Position numbers and translations under genes: made by a program. 64,000 nucleotides of DNA. It comes from Chlorops oryzae (Eukaryota; Arthropoda; Insecta; Diptera; Chloropidae). Each line of letters starts with the position of its first letter. The stretch's first letter is position 1. The stretch is from assembly GCA_020466095.1 (NCBI GenBank), contig CM035806.1, positions 121,584,942-121,648,941 on the forward strand, written 5' to 3'. Under the pieces are notes generated by a model, which searched no databases, had not been told where the DNA came from, and saw only the letters and a program-made list of their open reading frames with translations. Positions 43,827 to 55,860 of this stretch are shown one piece after another.

Positions 43827-44304
43827 ATATGATTTCAGCTTGCTAGATTGATTATATCAATGTAAATGCAAAAAAAACTGTTCAATAAAGGGATCTTATC
43901 GATTTAATGGTGTCATATTTTTCTGTGTGAAGAGTTTCCATATTAATTTAATAACGTTTCTTATTGATTCAATAGGTAGCAACGTAAATTTCAACGCAAT
44001 TCATGAATTAATATGAAAACAAACTCAAATTAATATGGTGCAACTTCAAATCAATGCAACTTTAACATACTCCACGAAATATATGGAAACTACATCAAAT
44101 CAAAGTTGAAAATTTTTACTTTAATATGTTTCGGTATTATTTTTCTTCTATATTGAAACATATTGAATTAATATGGCTCGGATTTGATTTTAAGTTGCAG
44201 TTTTTCCCGCAGTGTATGCACACCAAATTTCATCAAAATCGGTCCAGCCGTTTCGGAGGAGTTCGGTCTTAAATATCGTGACACGAGAATTTTATATATT
44301 AGAT

Positions 44305-45225
44305 TTTTTAATACGGTGAAATATTTCCTTAAATATTAAAATATGTACGATAAAAAAGAAAATTTTTCTCCGCGGTAGGCGTATTGATTTGATGAAACGT
44401 TGTTCGTTTCTAATTGCTTTTCGTCCTATGGTTCTGATCGGTCCAAAATTAACCTAAATAACGTGCAAATATTTTTAATGAAGGATTTAATATCGGTCTT
44501 TCGATGGTGGATTTACCGAACAGTCAACATATGCAGCTACCTGGGTCGGCAAATTTTCGGGGGCGAATTCTGGCCGTCAATAAAAGAAAGAGCGAAAATT
44601 GGGCTGTTGGCTGAGGCGGCGAAATCGCAACTGCCTAGGGTGGAAAATTGTCTCAATCCGCCCTTGCGGTCTTTTGTATCTAAGCACATTTGGAAATCGT
44701 TTTTGAACACATTAATTTTTTTAATTTAACTGTGGGGCCAGAGGATAATTGAGCACATCATAATATATCGAAATTCCAAAGAAAGACAAAAACTTATCGA
44801 TCAAGTATCATTAGTTTTTTATATATTTTTTTTTGTGTAGTTTTCAAGATATTCAGTAAATACCCACTTTCTTAATATTTTCACGTGTTTATACTGTTAT
44901 TCAGTGGACTTAAGAATTGAAAACCCCTCTTATCAATCAAAAAACGTACTTTTGCTAACAATCAATCTGTCGTTTAGTGAACAAATCCTACATAGTAGAT
45001 TTTATTTTATAACATTCGCTCTACTTAGACTCGCACTTGACCGCTTTTTTTAAGGAGCAGCAGATTTGTGTTGCGGAGTAAGTTATTTTACGACGGCATA
45101 AGTTTCAGCGCAACTTGGGAATCCAATCCCGCACCAAAATTTCAATCCCGCAATCACGCGGAATAGATCATCTAAATCCCGCGGGATCCACGTTTAATAA
45201 AACTAATACAAAATTTTTCGTTTTT
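44305..45225. other. No recognisable feature
   Basis: A 109-codon plus-strand frame (44400-44729) has no family resemblance I can name. CAATCCCGCACCA near 45128 also occurs near 1215. No gene supported. Confidence 0.35.
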
Positions 45226-45227
45226 AT

Positions 45228-46975
45228 TCCCGACACCCTCTGTGTCGAGGGTATATTGGGTTTGCGTGGTTGTGTGTAACACCCAGACCCAGTCGAGATA
45301 TACCATACAAAATATATATAGAAATGATCAGCGTCACCAGGAGATTCGATTTAGACATGTCCGTCCGTCTGTCTGTCCGTCTGTCTGTCCGTCTTTCCGT
45401 CTGTCTGTCTGTATATAGTTATCTTATGGAAGGAGTTGAGTTATCTTGAAGAATTTAGGTGTGCATGCTAACGGCGACATGAGTAAGAACAGGTTCGAGA
45501 ATGGACCCGATCGCATAATTTTTAGGGGTACCCCAGTACTAGGGTCTGTTACGATAATCACAAAAATTGCTCTAAAGTCGGATATTTTCAAGATATTTTG
45601 ACGAAATTGGGTATTTGAACATGTTTAAAGGCAAATACTATGATTTCAAAAAATTTTAAAAGTGGGCGTGGCAGAAGGGCGTTTTTCGAAAATTCTCTCC
45701 CACACCCGAAATTCAAATGGGACTTGAACGAAAGTTGACACTTATGCTTCCTTTGTAGCCACAAACATCCTCCAAAAAAATTTCCTTGGTCGGTCCTTTA
45801 TTAAGGGTACCTCCAGTACTAGGGTCTGCCACAAAAATCCCAAAACTGCCTCAAAATCTGACTTTTTCGAAATATTTCAATAAAACTTAGAATTTGAGCG
45901 TAGGTATATTTAAGCCTCCGATTAGAATTTAAATATACCTGAAAAGTGGGCGTGGAAAATGGGCGTTTTGGATAAAGAAATTTGACAAAAGTCGGTATAT
46001 GGGGCCTCTTATGGCCTTAAACACCTCTTGGTATTAAAACAAGTAAGGGTGTTATAGTCAGGCGAGCCTGACAATAAAATACCCGACGCAGACACATGTT
46101 TAAATAATTTTTGAACCACGCCCAAAAACAGGACCACTTTCAAGGAATATTCAAGAGGTTTTTAAGGCCATTAGGGGGACCCATATACCAACTTTTGTTA
46201 AATTTCTTTATGAAAACCGCCCCTTTTCCACGCCCACTTTTCCACTTTTTTTGCAATTCTAATCGGATGCTTAAATATACAAATTTTTGTCAAATATACA
46301 CTCGAATTCTAAGCTTCATTGAAATATTTCGAAAAAGTCCGAATTTGAGGCAGTTTTGGGATTTTTGTGGCAGACCCTAGTACAGGAGGTACCCTTAATA
46401 AAGGACCGACCAAGGAAATTTTTTTGGAGGATGTTTGTGGCTACAAACGAAGCATAAGTGTCAACTTTCGTTCAAGTCCCATTTGAATTTCGGGTGTAGG
46501 AGAGAATTTTCGAAAAACACCCTTCTGCCACGCCCACTTTTCCAATTTTTTAAATTCATAGTAATTGCCTTTAAACATGTTCAAATACCAAATTTCGTCA
46601 AAATATCTTGAAAAACTCCGATTTTAGAGCAGTTTTTGTTGTTTTCGTAACAGACCCTAGTACTGGAGGTACCCCTAAAAATGGTCCGATCGGGTCCATT
46701 CTCGAACTTGTCTCATGTCGCTGTGAGTACGCATACCAAATTTTGTCAAGATAGCTCAACTCCTTCGATATCAGACGGACATGTCTAAATCGAATCTCCT
46801 GGTGACGCTGATCATTTTTATATATATTTTGTATGGTCTATCTCGACTGGATCTGGGTGTTACACACAAACGCAATATACCCTCGACACAGAGTGTGTCG
46901 GGCATAATTATTTGAGCACGTGTTTATGTGTCGGGTATTCTATTGTCAGGCTCGCCTGACTATAACACCCTTACT
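45228..46975. repeat. Head-to-head inverted pair of family R repeats
   Basis: Copy 1 runs 45228 to about 46033 (CCCGACACCCTCTGTGTCGA start). Copy 2 is its inverse, to about 46905. Both the joint (46035) and the far right end (46975) carry the cap GGGTGTTATAGTCAGGCGAG. Arms share CCAGTACTAGGGTCTG, GTGGGCGTG and other blocks. Confidence 0.88.
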
Positions 46976-47129
46976 GTATACATATATGTACATACATATA
47001 TGAAAAGATGTGACCTGTTGTAAATATTTTGCAACTTGCAAGGTTAATTTTCCAAAAAATCTGACTAGCCGAATTAAAATATCTTCAATAAAGATTTTTT
47101 TTTTTTCATGTAAAAGAAATAGATATTTT

Positions 47130-47252
47130 CGATACAAGTGTCGAAATGAAGCTTTTTTTTGCACGAGTGGTAAATGTTGTAAAACGAGGCGCAGCCGAGT
47201 TTTACAATACCACGAGTGCGAAAAAAGCTGAGTTTCGACACGAGTGCCGAAC
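47130..47252. repeat. Hairpin repeat with CGAGTG motifs
   Basis: Left CAAGTGTCGAAATGAAGC and right inverted GCTGAGTTTCGACACGAGTG; inner pair GTTGTAAAAC / GTTTTACAAT around CGAGGCGCAGCCGAG. Confidence 0.75.
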
Positions 47253-47590
47253 AATATTTTATGCAATAAGATTTCAAACTAGATTTTAACCTAAATTTAA
47301 GAAAACGTTTTTTTTTGTGAAGAAAATTTTTATTTTTATTTCACAGATTCATTATTTGAAATTCTTTATTATATAACTTCGTAGTATGCTCTGCTTTTTT
47401 TTGCCTTGTATTTTTTGAAATGCGTGCATTTTGAAATTTATTATTGCACGCTTTGAAATTCATTACAAACCCTGGTAGTATGCCATGCTTTTTGTTTGTT
47501 TTAAAATTTTTTTTTATACTTTCTCAAATCTAGTGTCATAACCCACCCGGCATTGAGATCAAAACGGATCCAGGCGAAGAATTTTGCGGG

Positions 47591-47690
47591 NNNNNNNNNN
47601 NNNNNNNNNNNNNNNNNNNNNNNNNNNNNNNNNNNNNNNNNNNNNNNNNNNNNNNNNNNNNNNNNNNNNNNNNNNNNNNNNNNNNNNNNN
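47591..47690. other. Assembly gap (100 N)
   Basis: Exactly 100 N. Confidence 1.
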
Positions 47691-48049
47691 GTAATGAAGT
47701 TCTTTTGATGGCCCAACGGACGAAAATAATGAATGAAGGCTAGTTTTTGGTTTGATATTTTTAATTTTAAAGTTAAAAATAAAATCAATAATAAATAAAC
47801 AAACATAAATTCCAAAAATGTGTGTTATTTATTTCCATGGTTAGTAATTGATTATAATGTTCATTACTTGGTAATACAAAGAATCGTCGTGAGGTGAGTT
47901 TAGCCAACACATTCTATTTCTAATTACAGAGGAATGTCTTTCCTTCGTGAGTGGGAATGAGCGAAAATCGTAGGACATCGATGTGGATGAAAGCAATGTG
48001 TTCTGTAATGAGTTAATGCATTCTTTTTCTTATTCCCCAAGGGTGAAAT

Positions 48050-48183
48050 TTCCCACTGGGTTGGCTTGGATTTTGTTTGAGCTCGACAAATATGTTGGCG
48101 TTGATGTGGGTTATGTCGAAAAGCGTTTTTTTGCTGTATGTCAAAAAAAACGTTTTGTTGGCTTTGGTGTGTTTTCAGCCTAA
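48050..48183. repeat. Right part of TIR element E
   Basis: Ends ACGTTTTGTTGGCTTTGGTG then TGTTTTCAGCCTAA, as at 32763-32798. The preceding 90 bp matches the inverse of 32400-32505. Confidence 0.75.
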
Positions 48184-48413
48184 GAGAGTACACTGTATTC
48201 CTTTTGAGAATCAATTAAAGCGGGTTTCTCCAAATCCGCTGCACTGATGAGTCCAAAAAAGAATCCCAAAATATTTCCCGCTCCGAACGAATGCCGACTG
48301 TAGCGTGCAAATTGTATTAAAAAAATACATGTACATGCAATGAATTGTTTCCATACATGGTCTTCATGCTTTATTTGGTCTTAACTCCAGCTTTAGCATC
48401 ATGTTACTTTTAT

Positions 48414-48993
48414 AGGCTGGTCTCCAGTTCCCCAAGGAATAAAAAACTCCATATAAAAAAAGCCAAAGAAATGCTTAGAAATATTTCTTCAAGAAATTTT
48501 CTGTATGCAGTCCCCAGTTCGGCAAAAAAGTAGTACATATTTTAATACGTTTTTTTGACATAAAATGTGCACGGTAACCCAGGCTATCAGCAGAAATAAT
48601 TGCAAATGAATTGTTTCTTGGAGATATTTTGACAAGTGAGGTAGGTCAGTTGTGATTGTATAGAAATAGTGCATCCATTTTTCGGGTTTTTTCAAAAAAA
48701 CATGGAGAAAAACCCCAAAAAACCAAAAAACGCTTAATAAATTTCTCAAACGAGAATAAACGCGAATTAATATCGCTTGTTAAAGAGAGTAGAAGAATTT
48801 GCGCGCTTTTTATTCTGAACGTTTATAATCGCGCCTTTTTTAATTTCTGTGTTTCGTTTCACTTTTTTGACACATGTGACATATGACAGATTGCCTCTGT
48901 TGCACTAAAAAGTTCTGTAGTACTACCTTTTTTCCTCGGAGAAAAAAATAGAAAATTTGTGCTGACATTCCTTACCGAACTGGAGACCAGCCT
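48414..48993. mobile_element. TIR element AGGCTGGTCTCCAGTTC, 580 bp, TAT-flanked
   Basis: Perfect 17-bp inverted ends, flanked by TAT at 48411-48413 and 48994-48996. Short frames inside are not recognised. Confidence 0.8.
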
Positions 48994-49553
48994 TATGAAA
49001 AGAAAACGGCAAATAGTAATAAAGAAAAGAAGCAAAAAATTACAAAACAGAAAACAAAAAATAGATAATAATAATTTTTTCCTTCATTCAAGCTCAATTA
49101 AAAGAGCACATTTAATCGTTGATAGTAGTGGTCCTCATGCAGGTTTGCAAATAGCCTTCGTAAATTTTGCGATCGCAAATTTTTCCGACGCTCTATGAGC
49201 GACCTCTCGAATATAATAAATTAAAGCTTATCTATCTTCCCACTGTTTCGTTCTTTTTCAAATTGAGGTTTAAAACCAATTGTACTATAAGTAACCATAC
49301 CATATGTCCGTTTTTTCGCTGGACAGTCCGTTTTTTTTAAGCCGATACAGCGGTCATGCGAACATATTTGAAAACATGATTTGTCATGCGATTGTACTTT
49401 TTTTTTAGAAACATGCCCACAGACCATCATTTTTTGAATTCAAAATTTTCAAGATCCGACAAACGACGAGTACCATTGTGAGGGGTAGGTTCCTTACATC
49501 CACGCGCTTCGTCTCGCCTACAAACCAAAAAATTGCCGGCAATAGTTGCCCTT

Positions 49554-49745
49554 ATGATACAAGAAAACAAGACTGCGCCACTTCAGCCCGATGATGTCAC
49601 AAATACAAAATGAGAGCTTCGTTGTTGTTGTTTTGCATGTTAAGTCCAACGTCACAACTATACTTTAGCATTGGAAACAACAACAATGCGAATGCTTTAA
49701 AATAGCGGTACCCGAAGTGGCGCTATCTTGCTCTCTTTGTATCAT
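49554..49745. mobile_element. MITE family 'CATGATACAAG', copy 3
   Basis: Close to copy 1 throughout. No duplication visible; its right edge abuts a truncated family A copy. Confidence 0.85.
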
Positions 49746-50345
49746 GACTGAATTCTATGTACAATCAAAATCGTAGCCGTAGTCAAAAATGTATGTCAAT
49801 TTATTACAAAATGAACACATTCGTGCACATTGAGCAAAAACATATCGATATATATTTATTAAAGTTTCAATTATGAACTTTTAAAGCAATATAAAAAACC
49901 GAGCTGACGCCGTGTTTCTTTGATAATTTTCTTGCAAGTGGCATCATAGTGCCACTTTGTGTCTACCCGTATTGTTGTTTGTAGCTTTCTGGTGAATTTC
50001 TCGAAAGAGTTGAATTTCCTGCTTAAGGTTTTTGTTGGTAGCTTTTTGGTGAATTTCTCGAAAGAGTTGAATTTCCTATACCCGCCTAATGGGGAATTTC
50101 TTATTAGCGGCAGAGGCTTTTCTACATGGTGTAGGTCTAACTCTCGACGTCGAAAAGCCTCTGCCGCGATGGGGAAATACACCATTAGGCAGGTATAGGA
50201 AATTCAACAAATTGGGGAAATTCACCAAAAAGCTACCAACAAAAACCTTAAGCAGGAATAGGAAATTTAACAAATTCGAGAACATATACAAAGAGTATAG
50301 AACAACAAGAGATGTCATTTTATATATTTTGAAATTCACCCGGAC
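49746..50345. mobile_element. Palindromic pair of family A ends
   Basis: A left-truncated family A copy (to about 50128) meets an inverted copy of its right end (50130-50345), with mirrored 63-bp units such as GGTGAATTTCTCGAAAGAGT and inverse. Confidence 0.8.
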
Positions 50346-50874
50346 CAGCAGCGAGAGGAAGCTAACTCAAACCTTCTTCAAACACGCTTTTTTGTGTTCG
50401 ATCCGGTCGAGCACACGAAAATCGCGTTTGACGCAACCTTTGGTTCGTTTTGGCTTTGTCAATAAACGGCACTTATAAATCGGTATGCATGCATATATAT
50501 GTAGGAGGTTGTGTGTATGTCTAGCGTTTTCAATGCAGTACCCTGCAGTAATTGAGACTCACCCCCTACTCACCTATGGTTAACCTCTAAAAGACTACAA
50601 CTAGTCGCCACATAATTTACTCTAACATGCATTCAACTCACCTCTTTAACATGGGGCCTACATTAGAAAGAGAGTAGTGCATGTAAGACTCACCCATGGT
50701 GAGTCGTTTTGGGTGAGTTGGAGGTCAATCGACGATTTTGTTAATTTATGGAAAAAAAATTTTAATTTTTGTTTTATTTTTTTTTCTTCTTTTCATTTTG
50801 TTTATTTTTTGTTTTTATTTTTTAAATCTTTTTGTTTAAACATTAGTTATGTTTTTTTAATTTTCTCGTCTCGA

Positions 50875-50938
50875 ACGAACCTCGAACCGCTGATCTCTGG
50901 GTTGGTAAGTCTGCGTCTTAACCATTACGCTAAACAAG
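50875..50938 (-). repeat. tRNA-derived segment
   Basis: Minus strand TAGCGTAATGGTTAAGACGC (A-box region), loop CTTACCA, GCGGTTCGAGGTTCG (B box). Confidence 0.6.
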
Positions 50939-51198
50939 GAAATTTAATATGTTGATCAAAATGCTGACTTGAGTTTTTGGTTGCTCAAGTTTTTGTGAAA
51001 TAAAATAGAATTTTTCATAGCAAAAAATTTTCAATTGAAAAATAAATACTTTAAAAAAAAATTTTAATATGAAAAAATACTTACATATTAAAGAAAAAAT
51101 TTTTTATTTTTCAAAATTAACTAATAAAAAAAATTAATTAAAATATGAACATAAAAAAAAAACTCTAGGCAATAGAGAAGAAAAAAAAAAGTTCAATC

Positions 51199-51267
51199 GA
51201 GCCAGGGATCGAACCTAGACCTGCGTGGTTGCTGAGCGAGAGTCTTACCCTTTACGCTAGTCAACTG
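51199..51267 (-). repeat. tRNA-derived segment
   Basis: Minus strand TAGCGTAAAGGGTAAGACTC, loop around CTCAGCA, AGGTTCGATCCCTGGC. Confidence 0.6.
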
Positions 51268-51501
51268 TTGACGGTACGTCGATCAGAATGCGAACTTAAA
51301 GCAGACAACAACAAGCGCATAGCAAGAGTACAACAAAAAATGAACTCACCGCCCCTCGATCTCTTACGGAACAGTCAGCGGTGAGACCTATAGAGGTCGA
51401 CCTTAGGTTAGACGTGCTCCATAGTTTTTATGGTCTAGTTGCTAACAGTCTCACCTAAGGTGGGTCCTATTTTGCAAACTGACCGCTCTTTTACTACAGG
51501 G

Positions 51502-52330
51502 TAAAGTCAAGAAAATTTCTATTTTCTGATTCTCTTGTGCGGTTTCGTATATGCGTGATGAGTGTAGCAAACGAGCCGAAGTGCTTTATACGATGTCGTG
51601 CTTCTCTACGAGTAGCGCACATTTTTTACATTTATTTATATGGGTAAAATGACAAATTTGTTTAGGTATATCCGAACTCTATGCGCCTTAAGCATAAAAC
51701 GATATATCGGTCATGAGTTCTGTTCTTTAAAAATAAAATTTTATGTTTTTATAATAAAATATCTATAGTTTAATTTTTCGAATATTTTAATAAAATTGAA
51801 TGAATTTTTTGTCTAAAAACCGTTTAGCGTAAAATATTTAATTACGTTCAATTTGGTTTTAATCGTCATGAAAATATACAATATATCTTAAAACCACTTC
51901 TTTAAAGTGGTTGAAAGGGTTTGAAATGAGCTCACGTCGTTGTGATATCATGCACACACTCTACGCACAAACATGCGTCGGTTTGTTTTCAAAAATAAGC
52001 GTGCGTAGCTTAACTTGTAAGTTGGTGGCAAGTGCCACCTCACCTGTTATTTCGATTTTATAAAAAATAAATTATGCGTAAAAGTCCATTTTTTTAACTT
52101 AGAGGATACTTAGACTTGTTTTCTAAACACGATTGCGCCCATTGGGCTATTTGATGCAGATTAAGTAATGTCCTCCAGATCCATAGCAAGAATTTAAATT
52201 TTAAAATTTTACGAGTAAAACCGAAGTCGATTATAGTGTTTTGAGTTCAGGATGTAGACTTATAACAAAAGTAGCTGAGTGTTGATTTTGTTGGCTTAAG
52301 CAGTATGTGGTAAAATAGTTAAAAGGTCCT
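51502..52330. other. No recognisable feature
   Basis: AT-rich, no supported coding sequence or inverted ends found. Confidence 0.4.
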
Positions 52331-52436
52331 TAAAAGGTTTTTTTTTTTTTTTTGTTGGATCGCATGGAGGTAGAGAATCTTCAAAAGATACGACTTCTCC
52401 AGGTTCAGCCGCATGCACGATTCACTGCCCATTCTT

Positions 52437-53490
52437 ATGACAGGGCCTACGTACTAAACCCTACCCCCTTCAGCTCTTCAACCATTCACCCCACAGAAAT
52501 GCGCTCACTATTTCTTCGTGGGGCTGGTGGCACTCTTGCCTTCTTTCACAAATGCTGATGCACCACCTACAGTGTTCGGTTCTATTTACTTTTTAGTATG
52601 CGAAGTTTTTTCGTAGCAGGCTCGTGAAGAGTTTTCTTTTTTTCTAAATATTTTTTTTCATAAGCCATCGACAGTGCTTTCGTTTCAATACTTTAAACAG
52701 CACTTCTAATATGGTTAGGTGTGTGCTCTAAGCAAGCTTTATTTTCTGCAAACCAATCTTTGGCTTAGGCTACGCATTTTTCCTTTATTAATTTTAAGAT
52801 ACCTATTCTCCCACAGTTTTCGTCGAAGTCCTTTTGAAAAACTTCAAAATGTTATTGGCATACTTTAAAAAACTCTGCACTTGGATTGTGGAGAAGCATA
52901 TTTTCATCCAGGTAATTTGTTAGCTAAATAAACTCTTCTGAAATGATGAGCTGGCTATTTTGAATTTTCTTTAAATATTCATCGCATTGATCACATTCCA
53001 ATTTCCTAAAAGCCTTGGTGCTTTAGGAATACCCAGAGAAGTATCTTTCAGCGGCACTCTTTGCAAAGTTTTGAGTGTGGCTTTCATCATTTTCATCTAT
53101 TGTGGACGCTGTTAAATATTCCATAGTGCAGGCCACTTCTTGCGATTTTCCACTTTTGAAGTCCGTTATATTCCAATTAAGATCAATCATAAATCAATAA
53201 ATCGGCCAAGCATAACGAAAGTGACATCAGGCAATTCCAAGAGCTCTCTGGACAAGGCTATAACAGCTTACAGTTCATTTTTGAGTCCTGAGATGGATGA
53301 GATGCAATGAGGGCGCATTAATTGGTTGTAATGCTTTCAGAAATTCAATACTCTCCAAAAATTTTCAAATTTTTCCATTTGTTTTCGTAATAGTGCCACC
53401 AGCCCCACGAAGAATTAGTGAGCGCATTTCTGTGGGGTGCATGGTTGAAGAGCTGAAGGGGGTAGGGTTTAGTACGTAGGCCCTGTCTGT
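52437..53490. repeat. Inverted repeat with about 100-bp arms and 0.86-kb spacer
   Basis: AGGGCCTACGTACTAAACCC at 52442 and GTGGGGCTGGTGGCAC near 52517 reappear inverted at 53393-53490. The spacer may hold a decayed minus-strand coding region (a KIQNSQLIISEEFI-like phrase with stops) that I cannot identify. Confidence 0.75.
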
Positions 53491-53512
53491 GTAGAATAAA
53501 TCGTTCGAAACG

Positions 53513-53688
53513 TATAGAACTATAGCTGCAACTTCGGCCAAATTTTGGCGCGTTATGGCATGATTTGGTGAAAAAGTTCAACTGTGGTGAACCACGCCAT
53601 AAGCCGAGTGTTGTGGTGAACCACGTAATAGAAAGTGTGGTGTACCACGTAATAGCTTTTGGCCGAAGTTGCAGCTATAGTTTTATAT
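53513..53688. mobile_element. MITE with ACTATAGCTGCAACTTCGGC ends
   Basis: Inverted ends differ at one base within about 27. Interior has three GTGGTGAACCACG-like palindromes. Confidence 0.85.
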
Positions 53689-53968
53689 GACATATATAGT
53701 AATATATCGCACTAGTACATGCTGTAGGTCTAACTCATATATAACAATATATGTCACTCTCAGAGATATTGCGCGGGACGTTTCGCGCCAGTTAGAAAGA
53801 GATGTTACTCGACAAGCAAAGAAGAGCGAGAGAGAAATACTTTTGGTGAGTACCTGAGTGCAAAATTCTAATTTTGGTGGGTACCCAAAACAGTGGTGGG
53901 TACCCAAGACCGTGGTGAAACGAGCCAAAACCGAAACGGCTCCTGAGTGACATATATAGTAATATATG
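53689..53968. repeat. Region flanked by repeated GACATATATAGTAATATAT
   Basis: The motif occurs directly at about 53691 and 53950, and its approximate inverse at 53740-53755. Internal GTGGGTACCCAA motif is doubled. Confidence 0.6.
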
Positions 53969-54010
53969 GTCTAACTCTTCTTCATGCTAATCCCTGCAAT
54001 GTGTTAGAGC

Positions 54011-54764
54011 CATATAGGACTGTAGGTCTAACTCTTCTTCCTAATGCCTGCAATGTGTTAGAGCTACGCTGCTTCAACATAGGCATATAGCATGAGGAAA
54101 AGAGAAGCATGCAATGGCAGCGAAATCTTTAGCTCTGCGGTGGTGAAGTGCATTGCCACTTTTATTTTTAATTTTGGGAGATTTTCGAGTACATTACATA
54201 TAAAATATCTACCAAACTCATAAAATTATATGAAAAGCTTGAAAAACATAAAAAATAATCAAGGAATCTCAATATCAAGGAGAAATATAAATTGTTTTTT
54301 TGTCCTACCCTGTCCACATAACTTTTTGATCACATTATTTCAGCAAAAATGCTAAATTCTATGTACAATGAAATTCGTAGCCGTAGTCAAAAATGTATGT
54401 AAATTTATTACAAAATGAAAACATTCGCGCACATTAAGCAAAAACATGTCGATATATATTTATTAAAGTTTCAATTATGAACTTTTCAAGCAATATAAAA
54501 AACCGAGCTGACGCCGTGTTTCTTTGATATTTTTCTTGCAAGTGGCATCATAGTGCCACTTTTTGTCTGCCCGTATTGTTGTTGGTAGCTTTCTGGTGAA
54601 TTTCTCGAAAGAGTTGAATTTCCTATTCCTGCTTAAGGTTTTTGTTGGTAGCTTTTTGGTGAATTTCCCCAATTTGTTGAATTTCCTATACCTGCCTGAT
54701 GGTGAATTTCTTATTAGCGGCAGAGGCTTTTCGACGTCGACAGTTAGACCTACAGTGCTACATG
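54011..54764. mobile_element. MITE family A, copy 2 (uninterrupted)
   Basis: CATATAGGACTGTAGGTC to its inverse ending CTACATG. Two 63-bp units at about 54578-54700. Serves as the empty-site reference for the insertion in copy 1. The left end is partly duplicated just upstream (53965). Confidence 0.85.
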
Positions 54765-54912
54765 GTCGAAAGCAGACTAAACGCAGTGCTGCCAGGTTTT
54801 TTTCGAGCCTTCCCTTTAAATGTCATTCAATTTCCCTCTAAAATACAGTGTTTCCCTCTAAAAAATTTTTAAAAACCTCTAAAAATCCCTCTAAATTTTA
54901 GAAAATATTATA

Positions 54913-55527
54913 CAGTTGAACTTCGATTAACCGTGATGCTCGGGACCGGGCTAATCACGGATAACCGAAAATCACGGTTGAAAGAGGTAAAATTTTACAT
55001 GTATAAATTTTATTATTTTTATTTATTTTTGACAAAAACATGTAAATCTGCGTCTATAAACAACTTATCATATCTCTAGGAATACAAACATTTATTTAAA
55101 AAAATTTTTTATGGAAGTCTGTTTTATGTTTTTAGCTTTTGATTGTTCTTCCAACAAATGAGTTTGTATGCGATATATTTGCATTTTATCTGGTTCTGAA
55201 ATTGTACTTGGACAATTAAAGTTTTCTAAAAAACCTAACAAAATACTACTAGCCTCTATTGCCTGAGCCAATGTAGGCGTTTCGTCCGCATTTTCTCCAT
55301 CTTATTCCTCGGAAATTACAGTTTCATGAAAAAGGGGAATCACCGAATTTTAATATGAGAGATGTGAGTGTATTATACGAAAAAAACAAACAAGCAGTCA
55401 TATGGACATGTGCATCACGGATAATAGAGGTAAATCACGGTTAATAGAGGTAAAAAATCAACCACTCAGCATCACGGTTAATAGATATTCACGGTTAATA
55501 GAGTCACGGTTAATCGAAGTTCAACTG
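54913..55527. mobile_element. Tigger/pogo-like element, TA-flanked
   Basis: Perfect TIR starting CAGTTGAACTTCGATTAACC, flanked by TA (54911-54912, 55528-55529). The reverse strand near 55100-55320 encodes TLAQAIEASSILLGFLENFN and EEQSKAKNIKQTSIKNFF, resembling the tail of a Tigger/jerky transposase. Confidence 0.85.
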
Positions 55528-55736
55528 TATATTAATATAAGGGCAAATCATCTTTGTTACATTTTTTATTTGGGAACAGCAGAAAAAGTTTCAAAAAACA
55601 GCAAAAACAACAATTTAAAGTTAAGCTGAAGGGTCATACCCAGCGAAAGCGTCTAATACTTCGTTATCGCATTCACATTGGTAGGTGTTGTCTCATTGTT
55701 GAATTTTTTCAACATTTTTGTGGAAGGATTAAAAGA

Positions 55737-55860
55737 TTTACATGACTCAATCAATTCGCGTTATGGCATCGGCAGTTTGAATTGAAGTTTTATTTCTCAA
55801 TTTGATCTTAATAATATTCACGGTGGAAAATGCTCTCTCAACCGCCGCATTGTTTCACGT
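55737..55860 (-). pseudogene. hAT transposase dimerisation-domain remnant
   Basis: Minus strand NAAVERAFSTVNIIKIKLRN then KTSIQTADAITRI and a stop. This is the C-terminal hAT (hATC) signature. The rest of the transposase is lost or decayed. Confidence 0.82.

Larger units (their letters stand above)
43201..44216. mobile_element. TIR element with imperfect ends, about 1 kb, containing tRNA-like segments
   Basis: Left ACACCCAGAGAAAAAAC, right (inverted) ACACTGCGGGAAAAACTGC. TTGAATTAATATGG-type motifs recur in both halves. Contains 43431-43468 and 43757-43826. Confidence 0.6.
39248..44303 (-). mobile_element. Helitron, full span with both termini
   Basis: On the minus strand the 5' end starts TCTAATATATAAAATTCTCG at 44303, followed by CGAAACGGCTGGACCGATTT, a typical insect Helitron 5' region. 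The 3' end is hairpin GGCGTG-GCAACG-CACGCC, eight bases, then CTAG, followed by T. It carries Rep N-terminal coding sequence in the matching orientation and at least two other elements plus a microsatellite. Confidence 0.82.
50541..51501. mobile_element. TIR element with a direct pair of tRNA-like segments (I)
   Basis: Ends CCCTGCAGTAA and inverted TTACTACAGGG. Carries tRNA-like segments 50875-50938 and 51199-51267 in the same orientation around an AT-rich spacer. CTCACC/GGTGAG motifs near both ends. Confidence 0.7.

Noticed and set aside
44400..44729. 109-codon plus-strand ORF
   Set aside because: No recognised motif, no splice context and AT-rich flanks; random expectation in a window this size.
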